DNA from: Curtobacterium poinsettiae
GTDB taxonomy: Bacteria > Actinomycetota > Actinomycetes > Actinomycetales > Microbacteriaceae
Assembly (NCBI RefSeq): GCF_025677645.1
Contig: NZ_CP106879.1
Span: forward strand, 992,001 to 1,056,000
Direction: 5' to 3'
DNA: 64,000 bases
In this document: one piece after another, positions 53,734 through 63,458 of the stretch
Numbering within the stretch: the stretch's first letter is position 1
Layout of the letters: every line of letters starts with the position of its first letter
Program-made: the position numbers and the translations under genes
Notes under the pieces: model-generated
Seen by the model: only the letters and a program-made list of their open reading frames with translations
Told to the model about the DNA's origin: nothing
Databases searched by the model: none

Positions 53734-54564
53734 TCAGGCCGGCACGTAGTCGAACGTGTCGGGGTCCGGACCGGTGCGGTGGCCCTTGTCGAGGCCCGAG
53801 ATGTCGGTCATGTCCTCGTCGGAGAGCTCGAAGTCGAAGATCGCGAAGTTCTCCTCGACCCGGGCACGGGTGACCGACTTCGGGAACACGATGTCGCCGC
53901 GCTGGATGTGCCAGCGGAGGACGACCTGTGCCGGGGACTTGCCGACCGAGCCCGCGATGCGGGTGATCGTCTCGTCGTCCAGGACCAGGCCCTGCGCGAT
54001 CGGGGACCATGCCTCGGTGGCGATGCCGAGTTCGCGGTTGACGGCGCGGAGCTCGTCCTGCACGAGGTACGGGTGCACCTCGATCTGGTTCACCGACGGC
54101 GGGACGTCGGTCTCGGCACGCAGGCGGTGCAGGTGGTGCGCCTGGAAGTTGGAGACGCCGATCGAGCGGGCGGTGCCGTCGTGGTACAGCGCTTCGAGGG
54201 CCTTCCACGTCGGGACGAAGTCCGAGACGGTGGGGAGCGGCCAGTGGATGAGGAACAGGTCGGTGTAGCCGCCGAGCAGGTCGGCCGACTTCTTGCCGTT
54301 CTCCAGCGCAGCCTCGGGGGCGTGGAAGCCGTTGTTCAGCTTGGAGGTGACGAAGATCTCGGAACGGTCGATGCCGGACTCGGCGATCGCCTCGCCGACC
54401 TCCTTCTCGTTGCCGTACATCTCGGCGGTGTCGATGTGGCGGTAGCCGACCTCGAGCGCGGCCAGGGTGGCGGCCTTCGTCTCGGAGGGGTCGATCTGGA
54501 AGACACCGAAGCCGAGCTGCGGGATGGTCTTGCCGTCGTTCAGGGTGATGTTCGGAACGGTCAT
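53734..54564 (-). CDS. Aldo/keto reductase
   Basis: NADPH-dependent reductase of the AKR superfamily, 276 residues, the usual length for the 2,5-diketo-gluconate reductase group. The TIM barrel begins with IPQLGFGVFQI; the catalytic tetrad can be placed as Asp and Tyr in DTAEMYGNE, Lys in VTSKLNNG and His in LIHWPLP. The cofactor loop PKSVTRARVEENF is typical for NADPH. ATG 54564 is preferred; a TTG four codons upstream is possible. It is a single gene. Confidence 0.93.
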   Translation of the reverse strand: MTVPNITLNDGKTIPQLGFGVFQIDPSETKAATLAALEVGYRHIDTAEMYGNEKEVGEAIAESGIDRSEIFVTSKLNNGFHAPEAALENGKKSADLLGGYTDLFLIHWPLPTVSDFVPTWKALEALYHDGTARSIGVSNFQAHHLHRLRAETDVPPSVNQIEVHPYLVQDELRAVNRELGIATEAWSPIAQGLVLDDETITRIAGSVGKSPAQVVLRWHIQRGDIVFPKSVTRARVEENFAIFDFELSDEDMTDISGLDKGHRTGPDPDTFDYVPA

Positions 54565-54620
54565 GACTCCATGCAACCAAACGTCCCTCAGCGCGCCTTC
54601 CGGGAACGTTCAGTCTCGCG

Positions 54621-55040
54621 TCACGCGAGCGCCGCCGTGATGTACGCCTGCAGCGCCTGTCCGTAGGCGATCGCCGGCACCTCGGACGCGAAGCTGCGGT
54701 CGGTGCCGCCGATCGTCGCCGTCACGGTGAAGACCACCCGACCGCCGACCTGCACACGGGTCAGCCCGACGAACGACGGCCCGAGCAGTTCGCGCAGCTG
54801 GTCCTCACGGGGCAGCCAGAGCGACTCGGTGGCGGTGACCGAGTCGAGCGCCCACTCGGTGGTGCCGTTGAAGCCGAGGATCGTGCCGGTGGGGGAGTCG
54901 TGCCGTTCGACGGTCATCTCGGACACCGTGTAGACGTCGTCGTCGATGCCGGGCTTGTCGATCACGAACCGGTCCCCGGTCTCGGGGTGCCAGCGGAGAC
55001 CGGCGTCACGGAGGGACCTGGCGAGTTCGACGGTGATCAC
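54621..55040 (-). CDS. Conserved hypothetical protein
   Basis: Soluble protein of 139 residues with no motif that I can tie to a function. It starts VITVELARSLRDAGLRWHPE and contains the acidic middle DKPGIDDDVYTVSEMTVE and the later block LWLPREDQLRELLGPSFVGL. Database annotations of similar actinobacterial proteins sometimes mention pilus assembly, but nothing in the sequence supports that. GTG 55040 follows GGGTGGGA. It is divergent from the beta-mannosidase gene. Confidence 0.7.
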   Translation of the reverse strand: MITVELARSLRDAGLRWHPETGDRFVIDKPGIDDDVYTVSEMTVERHDSPTGTILGFNGTTEWALDSVTATESLWLPREDQLRELLGPSFVGLTRVQVGGRVVFTVTATIGGTDRSFASEVPAIAYGQALQAYITAALA

Positions 55041-55277
55041 GTTCCCACCCTGCCCGCGCGACCCGCCCCTGTCACCACCTAGGTTGCCGAAAGCATCCCG
55101 TACTAGCATCGCCGAGCACCCCTCGCGCGAGCGCAACCCGTTCGTGCGCGCGACGTGACGACGCCCGGGCAACCGGTGCCGCGCCTCCAGGCCGTGGGAA
55201 CCGGCCGCGGGTCGGACGCCGGCCGGGGGCACCGACCGAGGCTGACGGAAACCCTGCCGCCGAAGAGAAGGACCCGC

Positions 55278-57929
55278 ATGACCCTCGAACGCGAGGAACT
55301 CCGCGACGACTGGACCGTGACGATGGCCGGAGGAACCGGCGCGCCGGACGGTGTCGCGGGCCGCACCATCCCGGCGACGGTGCCGGGCCAGGTGCACACC
55401 GACCTGGAGCGGGAGGGCCTGCTGCCGGACCCGACGTTCCACCTGAACGAGCAGGCCGCGAAGTGGGTCGGCCGCGCCGACTGGGCCTACCGCCGAGCGG
55501 TCGACGTCGACCCGCGGGGTCACGAGCGCGTCGACCTGGTCTGCGACGGTCTGGACACGGTCGCTGAGCTCAGCCTGGACGGCGTCGTCGTGGGCACGAC
55601 CCGCAACATGCACCGCCGGTACCGGTTCGACGCCCGTGTGCAGACGGGCTCCGGCGGCACCACGAAGGACCTCGAGATCCTGTTCGAGTCGCCCTACCGT
55701 GAGGCCGGCCGGGTCGCCGCGAAGGCCGGCAGCATGCCCGGTCCGTACGACGAGCCGTTCCCGTACGTCCGCAAGATGGCGTCGAACTTCGGCTGGGACT
55801 GGGGTCTGACGGCGGTCACGAGCGGTCCGTGGCGGCCGGTCGCGATCGAGCGGTGGTCGACCGCGCGCCTGCGCGAGGTCCGCCCGCTCGTCGACGTCGA
55901 GGCCGGTGAGGGCGTGCTCGACGCGCACATCACCGTGGAGCGCTCGGGCATGAACGACCTGGACCAGGACGGCGAGGACGACGACCTCGTGCTCGTCGTC
56001 ACCGTCAGCGGCGAGACCGAGGACGGCGGCACCACGCGCCAGCGGTCCCGCGCGCAGCTGACCCCGAAGGACGACGAGACGGTCGTCACCGTCCGCGTCC
56101 CCGAGGCGCGGCGCTGGTGGCCACGCGGCTACGGCGCGCAGCCGCAGTACGACGTCGTGGTCGAGCTGCAGACCGTCGACGGCGAGGTGCTCGACCGCGA
56201 CACGTTCCGCACCGGCTTCCGGTCGACCCGAATCGAGACCCAGGTCGACGGCATCGGCCGCCCCTTCGCCGTGCACGTCAACGGCACGCTCATCGACGTC
56301 CGGGGCGTCAACTGGATCCCCGACGACGTCATCGTCTCGCGCGTCGACCGCGCGCGACTGGAGTCCCGGCTGGGTGCCGCGGCATCCCTCGGCACGAACC
56401 TCGTGCGCGTCTGGGGCGGCGGAGTGTACGAATCGCGCGACTTCTACGAGGTCTGCGACGAACTCGGTCTCCTGGTCTGGCAGGACTTCCCCTTCGCGTG
56501 CTCGGCCTACCCCGAGGTCGAGCCGATCCGCAGCGAGGTCATCGCCGAGGCGCGGGACAACGTCGCCCGCCTCGCCCGCCACCCCTCGCTGGTGGTCTGG
56601 AACGGCAACAACGAGAACATCTGGTTGCACGACGCCGACGGCTGGGGTGCGGAGCTGGGCGATCGGGGCTGGGGACTCGACTACTACCTCGACCTGCTGC
56701 CGACCATCGTCGACGCCGTCGACCCGTCGCGGTTCTACACGGTCGCGTCGCCGTGGTCCGGCTCCGAGTCGCTGCCCGCGAACGAGGTCGACCACGAGAC
56801 GCACCACTCGTGGGACGTCTGGAACCGGCTGCCCGACACCGCCTACCGCGAGTCGGTGCCGCGCTTCGTGTCGGAGTTCGGCTGGCAGGCGCCGCCCGCC
56901 TGGCGCACGCTGCGCGACGCGGTCACGGACGCGCCGCTGCGGGTCGACTCGCCCGGTGTGGTCCACCACCAGAAGGCGGCCGACGGGATGGCCAAGCTGG
57001 CCCGCGGGCTGGAGCCGCGCTTCGGCGCGGTCGGCCCGGCCGCGTTCGACGCGTGGCACTACCTGACGCAGCTGCAGCAGGCGCGGGCGATCGCGACCGG
57101 CATCGAGCACTGGCGCACGCACTGGCCGCGCAACACAGGTGTCGTGGTGTGGCAGCTGAACGACCTGTGGCCGGTGTCGTCGTGGTCGGCGATCGACTCG
57201 GCGGGGCGGCTGAAGCCGCTCGCGCACGAACTGCGCCGCCTGTACGACGACGTGCTGCTGACGATCCGTCCGGTGTCGTCGGTCCCGGTCACGCCGGGTG
57301 CGGAGCGGACTGGAGGCCCGGATCACCCGGGTGCATCGGCGGCGGTCGGTGAGACGGCCGATCTGGGCGAGCTCGCGGACACGCTCTCGCTGGGGGTCTC
57401 GCCCGGCGCCTTCGGGTCCTCGCCCGTCGAGGTGGCCGTCCGGTCGACCCGCACCGGGCACGACAGCGTGGTGCGGGTGCGCCGGATCACCACGGCCGGC
57501 ACGATCCTGGCCGAGGTGTCACTGCCGGTCCGGCTGTCGTCCGCGGGCGTCGCGGTCGTCGCCCTGCCCGAGTCGGTCGGTGTCGTCGACGACCCGGCCA
57601 ATGAGCTCATCGTCGCCGACATGGACTGGCGCCGCGCGGTCTGGACCCCCGGTCCCGACGCCGCGATGCGGTGGGAGCCGGCGCGCTACCGGACCTCGTT
57701 CGCGGTGGTCGACGGTGGCCTGGACCTGACCGTCGAGGCCGACTCGCTCGTCCGCGACCTGCTGGTGCAGCCGGACCGGGTCGCCGCCGGTGGAACGGTC
57801 GACCGCGGGTTCATGACGCTGCTGCCCGGCGAGCGTGTGGTGTTCCGGCTCGGCGGCGTGACCGAGGCCGACATCCCGGCGCTCCGCGAGGCACCCGTGC
57901 TGTGGAGCATCGACCGCGTGCTCGGGTGA
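55278..57929 (+). CDS. Beta-mannosidase, glycoside hydrolase family 2
   Basis: GH2 enzyme of 883 residues of the beta-mannosidase group. The sugar-binding domain ([20 protein letters not shown]), an Ig-like domain and the TIM barrel follow in order. The general acid is E446 in WNGNNEN and the nucleophile E533 in VSEFGWQ. No signal, so cytoplasmic. ATG 55278 is preceded by GAGAAGGA; an in-frame GTG at 55155 is less likely. The C-terminal region has insertions relative to the family norm (about residues 660-720). Monocistronic. Confidence 0.93.
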   Translation: MTLEREELRDDWTVTMAGGTGAPDGVAGRTIPATVPGQVHTDLEREGLLPDPTFHLNEQAAKWVGRADWAYRRAVDVDPRGHERVDLVCDGLDTVAELSLDGVVVGTTRNMHRRYRFDARVQTGSGGTTKDLEILFESPYREAGRVAAKAGSMPGPYDEPFPYVRKMASNFGWDWGLTAVTSGPWRPVAIERWSTARLREVRPLVDVEAGEGVLDAHITVERSGMNDLDQDGEDDDLVLVVTVSGETEDGGTTRQRSRAQLTPKDDETVVTVRVPEARRWWPRGYGAQPQYDVVVELQTVDGEVLDRDTFRTGFRSTRIETQVDGIGRPFAVHVNGTLIDVRGVNWIPDDVIVSRVDRARLESRLGAAASLGTNLVRVWGGGVYESRDFYEVCDELGLLVWQDFPFACSAYPEVEPIRSEVIAEARDNVARLARHPSLVVWNGNNENIWLHDADGWGAELGDRGWGLDYYLDLLPTIVDAVDPSRFYTVASPWSGSESLPANEVDHETHHSWDVWNRLPDTAYRESVPRFVSEFGWQAPPAWRTLRDAVTDAPLRVDSPGVVHHQKAADGMAKLARGLEPRFGAVGPAAFDAWHYLTQLQQARAIATGIEHWRTHWPRNTGVVVWQLNDLWPVSSWSAIDSAGRLKPLAHELRRLYDDVLLTIRPVSSVPVTPGAERTGGPDHPGASAAVGETADLGELADTLSLGVSPGAFGSSPVEVAVRSTRTGHDSVVRVRRITTAGTILAEVSLPVRLSSAGVAVVALPESVGVVDDPANELIVADMDWRRAVWTPGPDAAMRWEPARYRTSFAVVDGGLDLTVEADSLVRDLLVQPDRVAAGGTVDRGFMTLLPGERVVFRLGGVTEADIPALREAPVLWSIDRVLG

Positions 57930-58080
57930 CCGGGGTGCTTCCCTGTGCGAACGGTGTCCGTTCCGGGGGCCGGCCTGGGCATCCAGGGGCGGGGGAGTTA
58001 CGATGGGGGCACACGGACTTTCGCCGCGTGGGTCGACGACGATCACCGGATGGCGACCAGTTCCAGATCAAGGAGTCATG

Positions 58081-58356
58081 ATGCTCGGAAACCTGACCGG
58101 CCTTCACCTGCTGATCATCCTCGGGATCGTCATCCTGCTGTTCGGCGCGACCAAGCTCCCGGCGCTCGCCAAGGGCCTCGGCCAGTCGATCAACATCTTC
58201 AAGAAGGAGATGTCGGACGACGAGAAGAAGGCCAAGGGCGCGGACGGTACCGTGCAGAACACGACCGCCGGGCCGGCGGCGCCGGTGCAGCCGGTCGTCA
58301 ACCCGGAGCCGTCGGTGCAGCCGAACGCGGACTCCCGCCACTACTCCCAGAACTAG
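58081..58356 (+). CDS. tatA: Twin-arginine translocase subunit TatA
   Basis: Small Tat pore protein of 91 residues: one N-terminal hydrophobic helix ([21 protein letters not shown]) with the family's FG-x-x-KLP hinge, an amphipathic helix ([14 protein letters not shown]), and an acidic, Pro-rich tail. Tat substrates of this window include the sugar-binding protein at 8697-10055 and two beta-helix proteins. ATG 58081 fits AAGGAG 5 bases upstream better than the ATG at 58078. tatC is not linked here. Confidence 0.92.
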   Translation: MLGNLTGLHLLIILGIVILLFGATKLPALAKGLGQSINIFKKEMSDDEKKAKGADGTVQNTTAGPAAPVQPVVNPEPSVQPNADSRHYSQN

Positions 58357-58380
58357 GACACCCAGCCCCGTCCTGTCGGC

Positions 58381-58411
58381 AGCCCCCGCGACCACACCGG
58401 TCGCGGGGGCT
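58381..58411 (+). terminator. Hairpin terminator after tatA
   Basis: A 13-base stem (58381-58393 with 58399-58411) and 5-base loop, 24 bases after the tatA stop. It separates tatA from the MFS gene. Confidence 0.75.
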
Positions 58412-58460
58412 TCGTCGTGCGGGATCGACCGCGGGGTCCCCCGTGCCGCAGGATGAGCAC

Positions 58461-59873
58461 ATGACCGTTCCCGCTCCCGTCCCCGCGCCGCACGGGGTCG
58501 CGCCCCTCCGGGACGACCGGCGGATCGTGCTGGTGGTGGCGATCCTGGCGTCGTTCGTCGTCGGGCTCGACTCGAGCGTCGTGAACGTCGCACTCCCCGC
58601 GATCCGGCAGGAGCTCGGCGGTGGACTCGTCGTGCAGCAGTGGGTCGTCGACGCGTACCTGGTCACGCTCGGCTCGCTCATCCTGGTCGCCGGCAGCCTG
58701 TCCGACCTGTTCGGCCGGGTCCGGATCATCACGTGGGGACTCGTGGTCTTCGGGATCGCGTCCGTGGTGTGCGCGATCGCCCCCACCGGCGAGGTGCTCA
58801 TCGTCGCCCGGGCGCTGCAGGGCGTCGGCGGGGCGCTCGTCATGCCGAGCGCGCTCGCCCTCATCGTCGCGGCGTTCCGCGGGGCGGCGCAGGCGAAGGC
58901 CATCGGCACGTGGACGGCGTGGTCGAGTGCGGCCACGATCCTCGGCCCCGTGGTCGGCGGGCTCGTGGTGGACGGCATCGGGTGGCGGTGGGTCTTCGTG
59001 CTCACCGCGGTGCCGATCGCCGTGACGATCCCGCTGGTCCTGCGCATCACCGGCGACGTGCACCCCGCCGTCCGCCCGCGCATCGACGTCGTCGGGGCCG
59101 TGCTCGCCGTGGTGGGTGTCGGCGGGGTCGTGCTGGGCCTCATCGAACAGGAGCGGCTGGGGTGGGGTGCGCCCGTGGTGGTCGGCGCGCTCGTGCTCGG
59201 TGCCGCCGCACTCGTGGCGTTCGTGCCGTGGGAACTGCGGGTGACGCGGACGACGGGTTCGCCGCTCGTGCCGCTCGAGTTGTTCCGGGCGCGGAACTTC
59301 ACGGTCGGGAACCTCGCGACCCTGTCCATCTACGGGGCGCTCGGCATGGTGTTCTTCGTCGTCACGCTGTTCCTGCAGGAGGTGTGGCGGTTCCCGGCCT
59401 GGCTCGCCGGCCTCGCGACGCTGCCGCCGACGATCATGCTGCTCGCCCTCTCCACCGCCGTCGGGTCGGCGGCGGGTCGGTTCGGCCCGCGGTGGTTCAT
59501 GGCCGCCGGGCCGGCGGTGGGCGCGGTCGGGGCGCTCCTGCTGCTGCTCGCCGGCGACGATCCGACCGGGTACTGGTGGTCGGTGTTCCCGGGGCTGGTG
59601 CTGATCGGCGTGGGCATCGCCCTGATGGTCACGCCCCTGACGAGCGCGGTGCTCGGGTCGGTGCCGCAGTCCGAAGCCGGGTCCGGTTCGGCCGTGAACA
59701 ACGCGGTCGCGCGCATCGCCGGACTCGTCACGGTCGCACTGGCCGGCGTGGTGCTCGGCGGCGAGGTGAGCGTCGACGGGCTGCACCGAGCCATGGTGGT
59801 GATGGCGCTCCTGCTGCTCGCGGGTGCCGTCGTCTGCGCCGTCGGGATCCGGAATACCGTCGAGCGCACCTAA
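58461..59873 (+). CDS. MFS drug/proton antiporter, DHA2 (EmrB/QacA) type
   Basis: Drug exporter-like permease of 470 residues with 14 predicted helices. The N-terminal motif D1 (LDSSVVNVALPAI), motif A (LSDLFGRVRIITWG) and motif C (SAATILGPVVGGLVVDGIGWRWVF) are all conserved. The likely function is proton-driven efflux of hydrophobic cations or drugs. ATG 58461 is the only start before helix 1. The clpB promoter and HAIR element lie in its last codons, so the two genes are physically tied. Confidence 0.92.
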   Translation: MTVPAPVPAPHGVAPLRDDRRIVLVVAILASFVVGLDSSVVNVALPAIRQELGGGLVVQQWVVDAYLVTLGSLILVAGSLSDLFGRVRIITWGLVVFGIASVVCAIAPTGEVLIVARALQGVGGALVMPSALALIVAAFRGAAQAKAIGTWTAWSSAATILGPVVGGLVVDGIGWRWVFVLTAVPIAVTIPLVLRITGDVHPAVRPRIDVVGAVLAVVGVGGVVLGLIEQERLGWGAPVVVGALVLGAAALVAFVPWELRVTRTTGSPLVPLELFRARNFTVGNLATLSIYGALGMVFFVVTLFLQEVWRFPAWLAGLATLPPTIMLLALSTAVGSAAGRFGPRWFMAAGPAVGAVGALLLLLAGDDPTGYWWSVFPGLVLIGVGIALMVTPLTSAVLGSVPQSEAGSGSAVNNAVARIAGLVTVALAGVVLGGEVSVDGLHRAMVVMALLLLAGAVVCAVGIRNTVERT

Positions 59874-59876
59874 GTT
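59851..59876 (+). promoter_or_regulatory. SigH/SigR-like promoter of clpB
   Basis: GGAATA (59851-59856), 17-base spacer, GTT (59874-59876), close to the stress sigma-factor consensus GGGAAT-N16-19-GTT. It sits inside the 3' end of the MFS gene and partly overlaps the HAIR element. Confidence 0.55.
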
Positions 59877-59895
59877 GAGTGGAGTAGACTCAACT
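59873..59895. promoter_or_regulatory. HAIR element upstream of clpB
   Basis: AGTTGAGT-N7-ACTCAACT, a perfect 8-base inverted repeat matching the HspR-binding HAIR consensus in its inner positions. It ends 31 bases before the clpB start. The MFS stop codon directly abuts it. Confidence 0.92.
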
Positions 59896-59926
59896 CCAGG
59901 ACCACCGCAACGAAAGGACGGAACGC

Positions 59927-62095
59927 ATGGCGAACCTCCAGGGCGCTCCTGACTCCCAAGAGCGACAGAAGACCGCCCTCGAGCAGTACGGCATCGACCT
60001 CACGGCGATCGCGCGCAGCGGCAAGCTCGACCCCGTGATCGGACGCGACTCCGAGATCCGGCGCGTCTCCCAGGTGCTCACGCGCCGCACCAAGAACAAC
60101 CCCGTGCTCATCGGCGAGCCCGGCGTCGGCAAGACCGCCGTCGTCGAGGGACTCGCGCAGCGCATCGTCGCCGGCGACGTCGCCGACTCCCTCAAGGACA
60201 AGCGGCTCATCTCGCTCGACATCTCCGCCCTCATCGCCGGCGCCAAGTACCGCGGCGAGTTCGAGGAGCGGCTCAAGTCCGTGCTCAAGGAGATCAACGA
60301 CTCCGACGGGCAGGTCATCACGTTCATCGACGAGCTGCACACCCTGATGGGTGCCGGCGGCGGCGAGGGGTCGGTGGCGGCCTCGAACATGCTCAAGCCG
60401 ATGCTCGCCCGCGGTGAGCTCCGGCTCATCGGCGCGACGACCCTCGACGAGTACCGCGAGTACATCGAGAAGGACGCCGCGCTCGAGCGGCGCTTCCAGC
60501 AGGTCTACGTGGGTGAGCCGAGCGTCGAGGACGCCGTGGCGATCCTGCGCGGACTCAAGGAACGCTACGAGGCGCACCACAAGGTGACGATCAACGACTC
60601 CGCCCTCGTCGCGGCCGCGAGCCTGTCGAACCGGTACATCTCCGGGCGACAGCTGCCCGACAAGGCCATCGACCTGATCGACGAGGCTGCGAGCCGTCTG
60701 CGCATGGAGATCGACTCCAGCCCGGTCGAGATCGACGAGCTGAAGCGGAACGTCGACCGTCTGCGGGTCGAGGAGTTCGCGCTCAAGCAGGAGAAGGACG
60801 ACGCCTCGAAGGCCCGCCTCGAGACCCTGCGCAACGAGCTGCACACGCGCGAGGAACGGCTGGCCGAGCTCGAGCAGCGCTGGCAGGCCGAGCGTGCGAG
60901 CCTGAACCGCATCGGTGAGCTCAAGCAGCGGCTCGACGACCTGAACATGCGGTCGCAGCGGGCCCAGCGCGAGGCCGACTACGAACTCGTCTCCCGGCTC
61001 GAGTACGGCGAGAAGCCCCGCATCGAGGCCGAGCTCGCCGCCGCCGAACAGGCCGAGAGCGCCGACCGGATGGTGAACGACAGCGTCACCGACGAGGACA
61101 TCGCCGCGGTCATCGCGCAGTGGACGGGCATCCCGCTCGGCCGGCTGCTGCAGGGTGAGACCGAGAAGCTCCTGCACCTCGAGAGCGAGCTCGGCCGCCG
61201 GATCATCGGGCAGCGCACGGCCGTGACCACCGTGTCCGAGGCCGTGCGTCGCACCCGCGCCGGCATCTCCGACCCGGACCGTCCGACCGGTTCGTTCCTG
61301 TTCCTCGGCCCGACGGGCGTCGGCAAGACCGAGCTGGCCAAGGCCCTCGCCGAGTTCCTGTTCGACGACGAGAAGGCCCTCGTCCGGATCGACATGAGCG
61401 AGTACGGCGAGAAGCACTCCGTGGCCCGCCTGATCGGTGCCCCGCCCGGGTACGTCGGGTACGAGGCCGGTGGACAGCTCACCGAGGCGGTCCGCCGCCG
61501 CCCGTACTCGGTGATCCTGCTCGACGAGATCGAGAAGGCACACCCCGAGGTGTTCGACGTGCTGCTCCAGGTCCTCGACGACGGGCGACTGACCGACGGC
61601 CAGGGCCGCACGGTCGACTTCCGGAACACGATCCTCGTGCTGACGTCGAACCTGGGGTCGCAGTTCATGACCGACCTGTCCCTGAGCGACGCGCAGCGGG
61701 AAGAAGCGGTCCGTGAGCTCGTGCAGCAGGCGTTCCGGCCGGAGTTCATCAACCGTCTCGACGACATCGTGGTGTTCCAGGCCCTGACGGCCGACGACCT
61801 CGGCCAGATCGTGTCGCTCTACGTCGACCGGCTGGCCCGCCGCCTGACCGATCGCCGGCTCGAGCTCGCCGTCACCCCCGAGGCACGCGGCTGGCTGGCG
61901 GAGCGCGGGTACGACCCGCTGTACGGCGCGCGGCCCCTGCGTCGCTTGATGCAGCGGCAGATCGACGACCGGTTGGCCCGCGCCATCCTGTCCGGTGACG
62001 TCCGCGACGGTGACACCGTCCGGGTGGACGTTGCCGCCGATGGCGACGGCCTGACGGTCGAGCCGTTCGAGCTCGCCGAGATCGTCGAGGAGTAG
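59927..62095 (+). CDS. clpB: ClpB disaggregase lacking the N-terminal domain
   Basis: AAA+ protein disaggregase of 722 residues, about 140 shorter than a full ClpB. The chain begins [20 protein letters not shown], the point that follows the Clp_N domain in full-length proteins. Both ATPase modules are complete: Walker [11 protein letters not shown] and [10 protein letters not shown], with [13 protein letters not shown] and [13 protein letters not shown] as Walker B. The middle coiled coil (about residues 255-375) identifies it as ClpB rather than ClpC. AAAGGACGG precedes ATG 59927. HspR/HAIR control. It works with the DnaK system encoded 15 kb upstream. Confidence 0.94.
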   Translation: MANLQGAPDSQERQKTALEQYGIDLTAIARSGKLDPVIGRDSEIRRVSQVLTRRTKNNPVLIGEPGVGKTAVVEGLAQRIVAGDVADSLKDKRLISLDISALIAGAKYRGEFEERLKSVLKEINDSDGQVITFIDELHTLMGAGGGEGSVAASNMLKPMLARGELRLIGATTLDEYREYIEKDAALERRFQQVYVGEPSVEDAVAILRGLKERYEAHHKVTINDSALVAAASLSNRYISGRQLPDKAIDLIDEAASRLRMEIDSSPVEIDELKRNVDRLRVEEFALKQEKDDASKARLETLRNELHTREERLAELEQRWQAERASLNRIGELKQRLDDLNMRSQRAQREADYELVSRLEYGEKPRIEAELAAAEQAESADRMVNDSVTDEDIAAVIAQWTGIPLGRLLQGETEKLLHLESELGRRIIGQRTAVTTVSEAVRRTRAGISDPDRPTGSFLFLGPTGVGKTELAKALAEFLFDDEKALVRIDMSEYGEKHSVARLIGAPPGYVGYEAGGQLTEAVRRRPYSVILLDEIEKAHPEVFDVLLQVLDDGRLTDGQGRTVDFRNTILVLTSNLGSQFMTDLSLSDAQREEAVRELVQQAFRPEFINRLDDIVVFQALTADDLGQIVSLYVDRLARRLTDRRLELAVTPEARGWLAERGYDPLYGARPLRRLMQRQIDDRLARAILSGDVRDGDTVRVDVAADGDGLTVEPFELAEIVEE

Positions 62096-62125
62096 TCCAC
62101 CGAGACGGACGGGAGGCCCGTCGCC

Positions 62126-62164
62126 GGGTCCTGGGACCGGGTCCTGGGACCGGTTCCTGGGACC
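62126..62164 (+). repeat. Three tandem 13-bp repeats
   Basis: GGGTCCTGGGACC is repeated at 62126 and 62139, with a one-base variant (GGTTCCTGGGACC) at 62152. The units are themselves near-palindromic (GGTCC-TG-GGACC). The array lies between clpB and the DUF2231 gene. Confidence 0.85.
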
Positions 62165-62195
62165 GGTGACGGGCCGTTCGTCTACCGTCCACGGC

Positions 62196-62750
62196 ATGCC
62201 TGAGATCCGCGCGTTCCGCCGCCTCACCGCCGCCGTCGAGCACGCGAGCGTGCTCGACAAAGCCGTCGACATCGACCGTGCCGTCGTGAACGCCCTGGCC
62301 AAGCCGAAGGCCCTGCGCCAGCTGCTGCACGGCGTGCCGTTCGGTCACCCGATCCACCCGCTCATGGTGCAGGTGCCGCTCGGCGCCTGGATCTCGGCAG
62401 CGGTGCTCGACCTGCTCGGCGGGAAGGGCAACGCGAAGGCCGCGAAGACCCTCGTCGGCGTCGGGGTGGTGTCGGCCGGCAGCGCATCGGTCGCCGGGTA
62501 CGTCGACTGGTCCGAACTGGACCGCGAGCAGCTCCGGACGGGGTGGGTGCACCAGGCCGTGAACTGGGCGGGGCTGTCGCTGTACGGGCTGTCCTGGCTG
62601 GAGCGGAAGCGGGGCAACCACGGAGCGGGCAAGGTGCTCGGTCTCGCGGGACTCGCCGTCGTCAGTGTCGGTGGGTACCTGGGCGGACACCTGTCCTACC
62701 GGCAGCGCGCGGGCGTTAGCGACCACGGCGAGGTGCCGTTCGACGCGTAG
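62196..62750 (+). CDS. DUF2231 membrane protein
   Basis: Integral membrane protein of 184 residues with four helices, matching DUF2231. The signature is FGHPIHPLMVQVPLGAWISAAVLDLL at about residues 47-72. A polar N-terminus (ASVLDKAVDIDRAV) precedes it. The family has no settled function; some members are linked to heme or c-type cytochrome proteins. ATG 62196 is chosen over GTG 62166, with neither having a strong ribosome-binding site. Single gene between clpB and the two-component system. Confidence 0.86.
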   Translation: MPEIRAFRRLTAAVEHASVLDKAVDIDRAVVNALAKPKALRQLLHGVPFGHPIHPLMVQVPLGAWISAAVLDLLGGKGNAKAAKTLVGVGVVSAGSASVAGYVDWSELDREQLRTGWVHQAVNWAGLSLYGLSWLERKRGNHGAGKVLGLAGLAVVSVGGYLGGHLSYRQRAGVSDHGEVPFDA

Positions 62751-62804
62751 TCCGAGCGCGGCTGCTCCCAGCCCGTCCACTGGAACATCACGTGCAATGT
62801 ACGG

Positions 62805-63458
62805 ATGCGTGTACTCGTGGTGGACGATGAAGGGGCCCTCGCCGACCTCGTCGCGAAGGGGCTGACCCGGCAGGACATGGCTGTCGACGTCACCTACCGT
62901 GGCGACGACGCCGACGAACTGCTCGGCGTCAACGACTACGACGTCGTCGTGCTCGACCGGGACGTCCCCGGACTGCACGGCGACGAGGTCGCCCGGCGGC
63001 TGGCATCGAGGGGGAGCCTCACCAGGATCCTCATGCTGACCGCGGCGACGTCCCTGACCGATCGGGTGAACGGCCTGGAGCTCGGAGCCGACGACTACCT
63101 GACGAAGCCGTTCGAGTTCCCCGAACTCGTGGCCCGCGTCCGTGCGCTCGGTCGACGCAGTGTCGCCCCGGTCGCGCCCGTACTCGAGCGCTCGGGGATC
63201 GTCGTGGACACCAACCGGCGGATGGCCACCAGGCAGGGGCGGCCCCTGGACCTGACGTCCAAGGAGCTCGGCGTGCTCGAGGAGCTGCTGCGCGCGGACG
63301 GTCGGATCGTGGCGGCCGAGGAGCTGCTCGAGAAGGTCTGGGACATGAACATCGACCCGTTCACCGCCGCGGTGCGGGTGACGATGTCGAAGCTCCGGAG
63401 GAAGCTCGGCGACCCGGACCCGATCCGCACGGTGCCGGGGCAGGGGTACGCGCTGTGA
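62805..63458 (+). CDS. OmpR-family response regulator
   Basis: Two-component response regulator of 217 residues. The receiver domain has the acidic pair VVDDE, the phospho-acceptor D51 in VVVLDRDVPG, the Thr at LTAAT and the Lys at LTKPFEF. The C-terminal winged helix ends with FTAAVRVTMSKLRRKLGDPDPIRTVPGQGYAL. Its stop overlaps the histidine kinase start by four bases (GTGA). It probably acts with that kinase; the signal and targets are unknown. Confidence 0.95.
   Translation: MRVLVVDDEGALADLVAKGLTRQDMAVDVTYRGDDADELLGVNDYDVVVLDRDVPGLHGDEVARRLASRGSLTRILMLTAATSLTDRVNGLELGADDYLTKPFEFPELVARVRALGRRSVAPVAPVLERSGIVVDTNRRMATRQGRPLDLTSKELGVLEELLRADGRIVAAEELLEKVWDMNIDPFTAAVRVTMSKLRRKLGDPDPIRTVPGQGYAL

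Noticed and set aside
62108-62122. Terminator after clpB (GACGGG/CCCGTC)
   Set aside because: The stem has only six base pairs and no T-run; too weak to call.
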